The notes under the pieces were generated by a model. The model ran no database searches, was not told the DNA's origin, and saw nothing but the letters and a program-made list of their open reading frames with translations. A DNA stretch of 64,000 nucleotides from Arthrobacter ipis (lineage in GTDB: Bacteria; Actinomycetota; Actinomycetes; Actinomycetales; Micrococcaceae): NCBI RefSeq assembly GCF_014694315.1, contig NZ_JAAOXD010000001.1, forward strand, positions 869,859 through 933,858, written 5' to 3'. Of this stretch, positions 57,115-64,000 are shown piece after piece; position 1 is the stretch's first letter, and the number at the start of each line of letters is the position of its first letter. The translations under genes and the position numbers were made by a program.

Positions 57115-58737
57115 TCAGCGCTTGCGGCGGATAAGGGCCAGGAACATCGCATCCGTGCTGTGGACGTGCGGCCACAGCTGGGCTGTCTTCTCATGCCCCG
57201 CACCCAGGCCGCTGCCCAGGCTAACGGCGTCCAGCACGCTGCCGGCGTCCAGTAGTTCCAGGTCATCGCGTTTCCGTAGGGCGTCGCTGACCACAGCGGT
57301 GGTTTCGGCCGGGTGCGGTGAGCAGGTCACGTAGGCCACCACGCCGCCGGGCCGCACGGCCGCCAGGGCTGAGTTCAGCAGTTCGCGCTGCAGCGGCCCG
57401 AGATCGGCGAGGTCTTTGGGGGTCCGGCGCCAGCGGGATTCGGGCCTGCGGCGCAGGGCTCCGAGTCCGCTGCAGGGCACATCCACAAGCACACGGTCAA
57501 AGCTGGCGGGCCGTTCCGACCCGACCTCACGGCCGTCGCCGGTCCTGACGGTCCAGACCTCGGACGGAACAGCGGACAGTGCCTGGCTGACCAGTTTGGC
57601 CCGGTGCGGTGCGGGTTCGTTGGCCAGGAGCGTGGCTCCGCGTTCCTTCGCCAGCGCGGCCAGCAAGGCCGCCTTGCCGCCGGGGCCGGCGCAGAGATCG
57701 AGCCAGGCTTCCCGAGTGGTGTTTTGCCCTGCCTCAAGGCTGGCCGCTGCCAGCGCCCGGGCCACCAGCTGGGAGCCGACGTCCTGCACCCGTGTGGTGC
57801 CGGACCTGACGGACTCCAGCCGGCCGAGGTCACCGCCGCTGGAAAGGGCCGATCCCTCCACCAGTTCGCCGGGGACGGCTCCGTTCTCCAGGGCCTCGTC
57901 CAGGCTTCCCAGCCCGGGAAGCGCCACCAGGTTGACCACGGGGGCCGCATTGTCGGCTTCGAGGAGGTCATTGATCTCGCCGACCGGGCGGCCGTGGGCC
58001 ACGAGCGACTGCCGGAGGGCACGGACAATCCACTCCGGATGGGCGTACCGGATGGAGGCAACCTTGGTCTCGTCCTGCTCGCCGGCAACAAGTTCGTCCA
58101 GCCACTCGTCCAGGCTGCGTGCCGCTACCTTCCGGAGGACGGCGTTGATCAGGGCGGACGGACCAGCGCCGATGACCGCCCGCGCCAGGCCGACCGTCTG
58201 GTCCAGAGCCGCGTGAGCGGGTACCCGCATTGCCACCAGCTGGTGGACCCCGATGCGCAGGGCATCCAGGACAGCCGGATCCAGCTTGTCCAGGGCCCTG
58301 TCCACGCAGCGGGCGAGGATGGCGTCGTACGTGCCCTGGTTCCGCAGCGCGCCGTAGCTCAGTTCCGTGGCGAATCCGGCGTCGCGCCGATCGAGGCCGT
58401 GCTGACGGATGCGCGCGGGCAGCACGAGGTTGGCATAGGCGTCCTCGGCCGCAACCGCACGCAGCACTTCAAAGGCCACCAGCCTGGCAGGGTCCGCCCT
58501 GCGGGTGCGCTGTGACGGGGCGCTCTCGGTGAAGCTGCGCTGCGGGCCGCGGTTCCGCTCCCTGCCCTGCGCATTGCGCCGGCTGGCTCCTCCGCCGCCC
58601 CGGCGCTGGTCAGAACCGCCGGCACCCGAACCGCCGGTACCTGAATTACCGGCGCCCGAACCGCCGGCGCCTGAACCGCGCTGGCCGCCGCGGCTGGAAC
58701 GCCCCTGCCCGGATCCGCTTCTGCCGGAGTCACTCAT
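57115..58737 (-). CDS. rsmB: 16S rRNA m5C967 methyltransferase RsmB
   Basis: 540 residues. The first ~55 are Gly/Ser/Arg-rich, low complexity. A NusB-like RNA-binding domain follows (VLRAVAAEDAYANLVLP), then a SAM-dependent domain with LDLCAGPGGKA, the catalytic Cys pair in DVPCSGLG and YVTCSPHP. It overlaps the fmt stop by four bases. Confidence 0.94.
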   Translation of the reverse strand: MSDSGRSGSGQGRSSRGGQRGSGAGGSGAGNSGTGGSGAGGSDQRRGGGGASRRNAQGRERNRGPQRSFTESAPSQRTRRADPARLVAFEVLRAVAAEDAYANLVLPARIRQHGLDRRDAGFATELSYGALRNQGTYDAILARCVDRALDKLDPAVLDALRIGVHQLVAMRVPAHAALDQTVGLARAVIGAGPSALINAVLRKVAARSLDEWLDELVAGEQDETKVASIRYAHPEWIVRALRQSLVAHGRPVGEINDLLEADNAAPVVNLVALPGLGSLDEALENGAVPGELVEGSALSSGGDLGRLESVRSGTTRVQDVGSQLVARALAAASLEAGQNTTREAWLDLCAGPGGKAALLAALAKERGATLLANEPAPHRAKLVSQALSAVPSEVWTVRTGDGREVGSERPASFDRVLVDVPCSGLGALRRRPESRWRRTPKDLADLGPLQRELLNSALAAVRPGGVVAYVTCSPHPAETTAVVSDALRKRDDLELLDAGSVLDAVSLGSGLGAGHEKTAQLWPHVHSTDAMFLALIRRKR

Positions 58738-59654
58738 TGGAATACCACGCTTTCGAGGGAGGCCTGGCCGCGCGCCCAGTCGGCTGCGGCCATCATTTTC
58801 TTGCCGGCAGGCTGCACCTTGGTGAGTTCGACGGCGTGCGAACCCGTGCCCACCAGCACGCTCTTGCCGGCCAAAGCCAGTTGTCCCGGCCGAACATCTG
58901 TAACGTCGGGCCGGAGCCGCACTGGCTCAAGCTTCAGCCGCTGGCCATCAAGGGTGGTCCAGGCCCCCGGTTCGGGCGTCACGCCGCGGGCGCGGCGGCC
59001 CACGGACAGGGCCGGCTCCGACCATTCAATGCGGCCGTCGTCGAGAACAAGCTTGGGCGCGAGGGTCACTTCGCCCTGCTGGGGACGGGGAGACGCCGCG
59101 CCGGACCCTATAGCGGACAGCGTCTGGGCGAGCAGGACGGCGCCGCTGTGGGACAGCCGTTCGAGCAACGCCCCGGAGGTGTCCTCCGGGCCGACCGCCT
59201 CGGTCAGCGTGCCGATGACAGGGCCCGTGTCGAGCCCTTCCTCGAGCTGGAAAGTCACGGCACCGGTGATGTCGTCGCCCGCCATGACGGCCCGCTGCAC
59301 GGGCGCCGCACCGCGCCAGGCCGGCAGCAGCGAGAAGTGCAGGTTGATCCAGCCGTGCTGCGGAATCTCCAGGGCCGCCCGGGGCACAAGCCCGCCGTAG
59401 GCGACGATCGCCGCTACGTCGGGACGGGCTTCCGCGATCCGTTCGGTGACGGCAGCGTCCACCCGGGACGCGTGGATGACGTCGATGCCGAGCTCGGCGG
59501 CCCGGGCAGCAACGGGCGACGGCGTGAGCACGCGCTTGCGTCCCACCGGCGCGTCCGGCCGGGTCAGCACCGCGACGATTTCGAAGCCGGCGGCCACCAG
59601 CGCATCCAGCGAGGGGACAGCTACGGACGGGGTTCCGGCAAAGAGGACCCTCAT
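58734..59654 (-). CDS. fmt: Methionyl-tRNA formyltransferase
   Basis: 306 residues. It formylates initiator Met-tRNA. VLFAGTPSVAVPSLDAL, the folate site NLHFSLLPAWRGAAPVQRA (catalytic Asn/His) and a C-terminal tRNA-binding domain are present. It is coupled by four-base overlaps to def before it and rsmB after it. Confidence 0.97.
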   Translation of the reverse strand: MRVLFAGTPSVAVPSLDALVAAGFEIVAVLTRPDAPVGRKRVLTPSPVAARAAELGIDVIHASRVDAAVTERIAEARPDVAAIVAYGGLVPRAALEIPQHGWINLHFSLLPAWRGAAPVQRAVMAGDDITGAVTFQLEEGLDTGPVIGTLTEAVGPEDTSGALLERLSHSGAVLLAQTLSAIGSGAASPRPQQGEVTLAPKLVLDDGRIEWSEPALSVGRRARGVTPEPGAWTTLDGQRLKLEPVRLRPDVTDVRPGQLALAGKSVLVGTGSHAVELTKVQPAGKKMMAAADWARGQASLESVVFQ

Positions 59655-60253
59655 CCGGCAGCGCCGTAGCTGCCGGTTCCGGACGCTGCCGCTCCGAAGC
59701 TGCCGCCGCCGAAACTGGAGCCGACGGTCTTGGCGCGCTTGGCGGTGGTCTTTTCGGTGATGGAGTCGTAGTTGGCGTTGCGGATGGAGCGCAGGGCAGC
59801 CTTGCGGTCCTCACCTTCGAGCCGGTCAGTGAAGAGGATGCCGTCCAGATGGTCGGTTTCGTGCTGGAAGCAGCGGGCAAGCATGCCCTCGGCCTCCACC
59901 GAAACGGGGTTGCCGTTGATGTCGACGCCTGTCACGCGGGTGCTGCGGTAGCGGCGGACCGGGAAGCCCAGTCCCGGGATGGAAAGGCACCCCTCCACCT
60001 CGTCCGCCTGGAAGTCCTCGCTGTTTTCCAGCACCGGGTTGATGACGTGGCCTTCAACGCCGCCGATCCGGTAGGTGAAGACCCTGAGGCTGACTCCGAT
60101 CTGTGGCGCGGCAAGTCCTGCGCCCTCCACGTCCTCCATCGTTTCGGTCATGTCGGCAACGAGCCTGGCCAGCTCCGGCCCGAAATCCGTGACAGGGTCG
60201 GCAACCGTGCGAAGCACGGGATCGCCGATGATACGGATATTCAGAATTGCCAT
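59651..60253 (-). CDS. def: Peptide deformylase
   Basis: 200 residues. It removes formyl groups from nascent proteins. All three motifs are present: GAGLAAPQIG, EGCLSIPG and QHETDHLDG (metal His residues and catalytic Glu). A C-terminal Gly/Ser/Ala-rich tail of about 25 residues is unusual for the family and probably disordered. Confidence 0.96.
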   Translation of the reverse strand: MAILNIRIIGDPVLRTVADPVTDFGPELARLVADMTETMEDVEGAGLAAPQIGVSLRVFTYRIGGVEGHVINPVLENSEDFQADEVEGCLSIPGLGFPVRRYRSTRVTGVDINGNPVSVEAEGMLARCFQHETDHLDGILFTDRLEGEDRKAALRSIRNANYDSITEKTTAKRAKTVGSSFGGGSFGAAASGTGSYGAAG

Positions 60254-60310
60254 GTGCAGTCATTTCCTCACGGTGAACGGATAAACGGATCCAGTCCAGT
60301 TTAGTGGCTG

Positions 60311-61156
60311 TCAGGAAAACACCGGCGGTGCCAGCGGCAGCAGCGCGGGTCCGGCGCTGACGGTGTCGGCGGACATTTCCCACACCCGCCGCAGGGCACA
60401 GAACTTCCACCAATGGTGCTTCAGGACCTCCGGATTTGCCCGGACGGGCCGGACCTCGGTTTCACCGATAGCGACGGCGAGCAGGACCGGGGTATCGCCG
60501 TGCTGCCACGGTTCCCACTCCCCTGCCACGGGATCCACCAGGCTTTCCTCTGCCTTCATGCCGGCAACAAGCTGCATGACCACTTTGTCGTCCAAGGGCT
60601 TCACCTGCCCGTCACGCGTTGTGCCCTTGGTCTTGTAGTCGATGAGGCAGGTACGTCCGTTGATCCTGGCGACGAGGTCCAGTGTTCCTGCATATCCCAC
60701 CGTCTTGTTCCACACGGTGATCTCAGGGGCGATCGGCTCCACCCGGAACAACTCCCACCACTCATCGAAGCGGGCGGCAAAGGCTTCCTCGCCATTGGAG
60801 GCCAGCGCGTCGCGGGCTTCCTTCATCTGGTGCGGCCTGCCGAGAGCGCGCAGCGCCACCTGCTCGCAGTAGTTGTGCACCCGGTCCCCACGCTGCGCGG
60901 CCTCGTCCCGGTAGGACTCGGCCGCCTTGGCCGCACGGTTCACCGCCTGCCGTACCCTTGCGGGGCTGCCAAGGATCTCCGGCAGTGAGGGATCCTTGGC
61001 CAGGCTGCTTGCACCCATGTAGCCGAACCAGCCGTCCAGTCCGTGGGGCTGCTGCCCAATGACGGTGGTTATGGAGGGAACCGTGAACTGCTCCGTGGTG
61101 GAGCGGGCGTACATGCGGCCATATTCAGTGGCGTGGGCGAGGAGTGGAGCGGTCAT
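60311..61156 (-). CDS. PD-(D/E)XK nuclease-like protein
   Basis: 281 residues. The core GTLDLVARINGRTCLIDYKTK fits the PD-(D/E)XK pattern (catalytic Asp, then Asp-x-Lys). An upstream GDRVHNYCEQ resembles the RecB-family histidine motif. These families include Cas4/AddB-like exonucleases and phage nucleases, but no cas genes or helicase partner is nearby. It is a stand-alone gene upstream of def, with ATG 61156. Possible role in DNA end processing is inference. Confidence 0.7.
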   Translation of the reverse strand: MTAPLLAHATEYGRMYARSTTEQFTVPSITTVIGQQPHGLDGWFGYMGASSLAKDPSLPEILGSPARVRQAVNRAAKAAESYRDEAAQRGDRVHNYCEQVALRALGRPHQMKEARDALASNGEEAFAARFDEWWELFRVEPIAPEITVWNKTVGYAGTLDLVARINGRTCLIDYKTKGTTRDGQVKPLDDKVVMQLVAGMKAEESLVDPVAGEWEPWQHGDTPVLLAVAIGETEVRPVRANPEVLKHHWWKFCALRRVWEMSADTVSAGPALLPLAPPVFS

Positions 61157-61282
61157 GGTGAGACTCTTTCACGGGGGTCAGACAGTAATGCGAATACCGA
61201 ACTTCGGTGCGGAAGCAGAGCGGAAACAGAAAAGCCCGCTCCTCCCAGTTCTATCTCCTGGGCTGAACGGACTTTCCATCGG

Positions 61283-61354
61283 TGGGCGATACTGGGTTCG
61301 AACCAGTGACCTCTTCGGTGTGAACGAAGCGCGCTACCACTGCGCCAATCGCCC
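61283..61354 (-). tRNA. tRNA-Val (CAC)
   Basis: 72 bases on the minus strand. Acceptor GGGCGAT pairs with ATCGCCC before discriminator A. Anticodon loop gives CAC within the CTTCG/CGAAG stem. T-arm GGTTCGAACC is intact. No encoded CCA. Confidence 0.96.
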
Positions 61355-61662
61355 CGATGCATTTGAATGCTAGCGGACGATCCCGGGTTAATGGAAATCG
61401 GCGTGCTGACCCAGGGAAGGGTCAGCGGAGCAAGGTGTCGAAGGAGCGCTTGAGGCCAGCAGCCATGAGGGAGCGACCCAGCCCAGGCACTCGCTAACTA
61501 CACCGCTGTAATTCAAGAATTTCCCTAGAATTCAAGGAAGCAGGGCTTCCCCGGCCACGCAGCCGGTCCTCGATTTGGAGTTTCCCGGAACCTCCTATAG
61601 AGTTCTTACTCGTTGGAACGCGACGAACTGCCGAATACGGCAGGGAATCACGGCTCCAAAAT
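61355..61662. other. Spacer before the tRNA cluster, with a possible promoter
   Basis: About 308 bases with no convincing gene. TTTGGA (61574-61579), a 16-base spacer and TATAGA (61596-61601) form a possible promoter for the plus-strand tRNA cluster. Confidence 0.4.
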
Positions 61663-61735
<73 letters not shown>

Positions 61736-61796
61736 CGCAGGACACTGTCATTGCACTGGTTCCCCGGAAGTTGCTTCCAGGAAGCCGTGCTTACAC

Positions 61797-61867
61797 GGTG
61801 GGTTGGCCGAGAGGCGAGGCAGCGGCCTGCAAAGCCGTATACACGGGTTCGAATCCCGTACCCACCT
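61797..61867 (+). tRNA. tRNA-Cys (GCA)
   Basis: 71 bases. Acceptor GGTGGGT pairs with ACCCACC, and the discriminator is U, as required for cysteine. Anticodon GCA in CTGCAAA. Confidence 0.97.
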
Positions 61868-61904
61868 CGGTGAAAGCCATGGTTTCCGGTATGCCGGATG
61901 CAAT

Positions 61905-61976
61905 GGGCGATTGGCGCAGCGGTAGCGCGCTTCCCTGACACGGAAGAGGTCACTGGTTCGATCCCAGTATCGCCCA
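61905..61976 (+). tRNA. tRNA-Val (GAC), copy 1
   Basis: 72 bases, acceptor GGGCGAT/ATCGCCC, discriminator A, anticodon GAC in the CTTCC/GGAAG stem. CCA follows in the genome at 61977-61979, unlike copy 2. Confidence 0.97.
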
Positions 61977-62036
61977 CCAGAGTAAGGAAACTTGCTTGTA
62001 GTTGAACGCTCGGCCACTCGGCCGAACTTCAAAAAT

Positions 62037-62109
<73 letters not shown>

Positions 62110-62161
62110 CTCTTGATCCTTAGGATCCGAACCCAGGAATACCGCCGGTTTCACCGGCTCC

Positions 62162-62233
62162 GGGCGATTGGCGCAGCGGTAGCGCGCTTCCCTGACACGG
62201 AAGAGGTCACTGGTTCGATCCCAGTATCGCCCA
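62162..62233 (+). tRNA. tRNA-Val (GAC), copy 2
   Basis: Same 72-base sequence as copy 1, but followed by CG rather than CCA. Last tRNA before the terminator. Confidence 0.97.
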
Positions 62234-62242
62234 CGAAAACAG

Positions 62243-62267
62243 AGCAGCTCTCCGGAGCTGCTTTTTT
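62243..62267 (+). terminator. Terminator of the tRNA cluster
   Basis: AGCAGCTC/GAGCTGCT stem, TCCG loop, then six T residues including the stem end. Confidence 0.93.
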
Positions 62268-62283
62268 CTTGCCTTCATACGGT

Positions 62284-62300
62284 TTGACAAGTTTTGTCAA
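62284..62300. promoter_or_regulatory. Palindromic operator candidate
   Basis: TTGACAA, three bases, TTGTCAA: a perfect 7+7 inverted repeat seven bases upstream of the -35 box of the MT0933-like gene. Size and position fit a dimeric repressor or activator site. Confidence 0.55.
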
Positions 62301-62307
62301 GAACTCC

Positions 62308-62336
62308 TTGGCATGCGCGGCCTTCGGCGCTAGGAT
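62308..62336 (+). promoter_or_regulatory. Promoter of the MT0933-like gene
   Basis: TTGGCA (62308-62313), 17-base spacer and TAGGAT (62331-62336) form a near-consensus promoter. Confidence 0.75.
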
Positions 62337-62382
62337 CGGATGCGGAGGAGCGAACTGGCTCCGCGATTGAAGGGAGGTGCTC

Positions 62383-62619
62383 GTGGGTTTACTTGACGAT
62401 CTAAAGGGCAAAGCTCAGGGTCTGATCCGCGGCAACGAGCAGTCCATAAAGGATGGCATCACCAAAGCAGGTGATTTTGTCGACTCCAAGACGGGCGGCA
62501 AATACACCAGCCAGGTAGATAAGGTCCAGACTGGCGCTTCCACTCTCGTTGACAAAGCCAATGAGAGGCCTACCCAGGGACCGGCGGACAACGTGCCGCC
62601 GGCTGAGAAGGCTCCGTAG
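62383..62619 (+). CDS. MT0933-type antitoxin-like small protein
   Basis: 78 residues, helical and hydrophilic. The pattern GLLDDLKGKAQGL and KAGDFVDSKTGGKY matches the MT0933/Rv0909 antitoxin family. GTG 62383 is chosen because GGGAGG lies five bases upstream; another in-frame GTG at 62377 overlaps that site. In mycobacteria the partner Rv0910 is a SRPBCC-type toxin; none is present here, so it may be solitary or act in another role. Confidence 0.85.
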   Translation: MGLLDDLKGKAQGLIRGNEQSIKDGITKAGDFVDSKTGGKYTSQVDKVQTGASTLVDKANERPTQGPADNVPPAEKAP

Positions 62620-62651
62620 CCAGGACTTACCGGGCTTCGCCCCTAAACGTC

Positions 62652-62693
62652 AAAAAGGTGCCGGTCCCGCCGAGAGGCGGCGCCGGCACCTTT
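62652..62693. terminator. Bidirectional terminator between antitoxin-like gene and zapE
   Basis: AAAGGTGCCGG pairs with CCGGCACCTTT around a second CCGCC/GGCGG stem. A-run on the left and TTT on the right serve both convergent genes. Confidence 0.9.
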
Positions 62694-62753
62694 CGCGTTC
62701 CCGAAAGAAGACTTGCCTGTCTAAAAGAGCCAGTTTCTACGGGGGCTCGTGTT

Positions 62754-63902
62754 CTACGAGGGCTCGTGGTTCTGGCCCTCCCGGGCCAGTGCTGTGAGCC
62801 GCGATACGGCCCTGAAGTACTTCTTCATATAGCCACCGTTCATCATTTCCTCGGTGAACAGCTTGTCGAACGGCACTCCACTGGCAAGGATCGGAACGTC
62901 CTTGTCGTAAAGGCGGTCTGCGAGCACCACAAACCTCAGCGCCACTGCCTGTTCGGTGATGGTTTCCACGTCCCGCCAGACGACGCCGTCCACACCGTCA
63001 AGCAGCTTGCGGTAGCGGCTTGGATGGACACCCGAGAGGTGTGAGATAAGAGTGCCGAAGTCATCCTCGGCAACAGTCTTGCCGTCGAACTCCGCCTTCA
63101 TGTGGGCGTGGAGCTCGCTGTTCCGCAGCGGTGCCGGCGCGGCCGGCAGGCCGCGGTGGCGGAAGTCCTCGCCATCAACCCGGATGACGTCGAACTGGTC
63201 CGCCAGGACCTGGATCTCACGCTGGAAATCCACGGCGGCAAAGCGGCCGTCGCCCAGCGAGCCGGGCAGGGTGTTGGAGGTGGCCGCAAGCTTCACGCCG
63301 GCATCGGCCAGTTCCCGCATGAGGCGGGACATCAGGACAGTGTCGCCCGGATCGTCCAGTTCAAACTCGTCAATGCACACAAGCTTGTAGGAGCTCAGCG
63401 CGTCGACGGTTTTCCGGAAGGACAGGGCACCCACCAGGTTGGTGTACTCCACGAAGGTACCGAAGGCCTTGGGCCCGGGGACAGCGTGCCAGAGAGAGGC
63501 CAGCAGGTGGGTTTTCCCGACGCCGAATCCGCCGTCGAGGTAAATGCCGGCGCGGGTGGTGGCGTCCTTCTTGCCAAACAGCTTCTTGAACAACCCCCCG
63601 CCGTCCCCGGTGCCGACGCCTCCGGCAAATGCCTGCAGCGCGTTCACTGCTGCCGCCTGGCTCGGCTGCTTCGGATCGGGCCGGTAACTCGCAAAGGACA
63701 CCTGCCCAAACCTGGGCGATGGGTAGAAACCTTTGAGGAGCTCATCCACCGACACCGCCGGCGTCCGGGTGGCGAGCTTTTCGATCTGTACCAAGGTGGT
63801 CCATTCTGCTGGTGATTTGTCCCCAGCAAGAATACCGGCATTGGCCGTCCGCACCGCGGCCAACGCCTTGCTGCCGGCGGTGCCGTGAGCAAGCACACAC
63901 AT
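62754..63902 (-). CDS. zapE: ZapE/AFG1-family ATPase
   Basis: 382 residues. Walker A is GGFGVGKTHLL and Walker B is LVCIDEFELDD; sensor region LAATSNTLPGSLGDGRF follows. ZapE in E. coli acts on the FtsZ ring; AFG1 relatives aid protein quality control. ATG 63902 starts about 100 bases from the right edge, where no further gene start could be supported. Confidence 0.93.
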   Translation of the reverse strand: MCVLAHGTAGSKALAAVRTANAGILAGDKSPAEWTTLVQIEKLATRTPAVSVDELLKGFYPSPRFGQVSFASYRPDPKQPSQAAAVNALQAFAGGVGTGDGGGLFKKLFGKKDATTRAGIYLDGGFGVGKTHLLASLWHAVPGPKAFGTFVEYTNLVGALSFRKTVDALSSYKLVCIDEFELDDPGDTVLMSRLMRELADAGVKLAATSNTLPGSLGDGRFAAVDFQREIQVLADQFDVIRVDGEDFRHRGLPAAPAPLRNSELHAHMKAEFDGKTVAEDDFGTLISHLSGVHPSRYRKLLDGVDGVVWRDVETITEQAVALRFVVLADRLYDKDVPILASGVPFDKLFTEEMMNGGYMKKYFRAVSRLTALAREGQNHEPS

Positions 63903-64000
63903 GTCGTCCTGTTAACACACAGGAGCATTCGTACCGGCCCGTGGCTAGTGTTGGAGCAGTGACCCGCCGTCCCCCGGCGGTCTGACCTGACCGTTTCAGT

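Noticed and set aside
63903..64000. Start of a new gene at the right edge
   Set aside because: Possible GTG starts in the last 100 bases run into stops within a few codons.

Overview
The window is high-GC actinobacterial chromosome and most likely comes from Arthrobacter sensu lato or Pseudarthrobacter (Micrococcaceae). This rests on gene content and order (rpsA-coaE-uvrB, the hisI-trpE-membrane protein-HGxxPAAW-trpC-trpB-trpA-lgt-gltB-gltD-pyk run, and an FMN-riboswitch rib operon starting with a PnuC-type transporter), frequent GTG starts and many 1-8 base start/stop overlaps. Genus is inferred from gene order, not from a marker comparison.

Bases 1-5.0 kb hold the least ordinary block. A gene cut by the left edge encodes two tandem carrier domains followed by the membrane region typical of the Pls/PosA (epsilon-poly-lysine synthetase-like) family, with no adenylation domain in front. 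Two bases upstream lies an SbnA-like PLP enzyme, a family that makes the precursor of 2,3-diaminopropionate. Nearby are an Sfp-type phosphopantetheinyl transferase, a lipoprotein M28 aminopeptidase and an SSAT-like acetyltransferase. Together they suggest a split system for a cationic poly-amino acid or a related amino acid-modified product.

Bases 5.0-19.9 kb are mostly housekeeping: an S33 peptidase, TerC under a yybP-ykoY (Mn2+) riboswitch, UvrB, a CoaE-GrpB fusion, YigZ and PfpI proteins, ribosomal protein S1 with a structured leader, an Eis-like acetyltransferase, DNA polymerase I, a thioesterase and a DHFR-like protein.

Bases 20.0-32.1 kb look accessory: PiT phosphate transport, a HAD-like protein, phosphoketolase, a VOC protein, an orphan KdpDE-type pair with a shortened kinase, a LuxR-type two-component pair, and a divergent Tat-exported protein made of three nearly identical hemopexin-like repeats. 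About 1 kb of mostly non-coding DNA then leads to tRNA-Leu.

Bases 32.4-48.5 kb carry pdtaR, pyruvate kinase, both glutamate synthase subunits, lgt, and a tryptophan operon with hisI at its head. Bases 48.7-56.3 kb carry a TIGR03085 gene, hisE-hisG-hisF, and the riboflavin operon under an FMN riboswitch. Bases 56.4-61.2 kb hold rpe-rsmB-fmt-def, largely overlapping, and a PD-(D/E)XK nuclease-like gene. A tRNA cluster (Val, Gly, Cys, Val, Gly, Val) follows, then a solitary MT0933-type antitoxin-like gene and zapE at the right edge.
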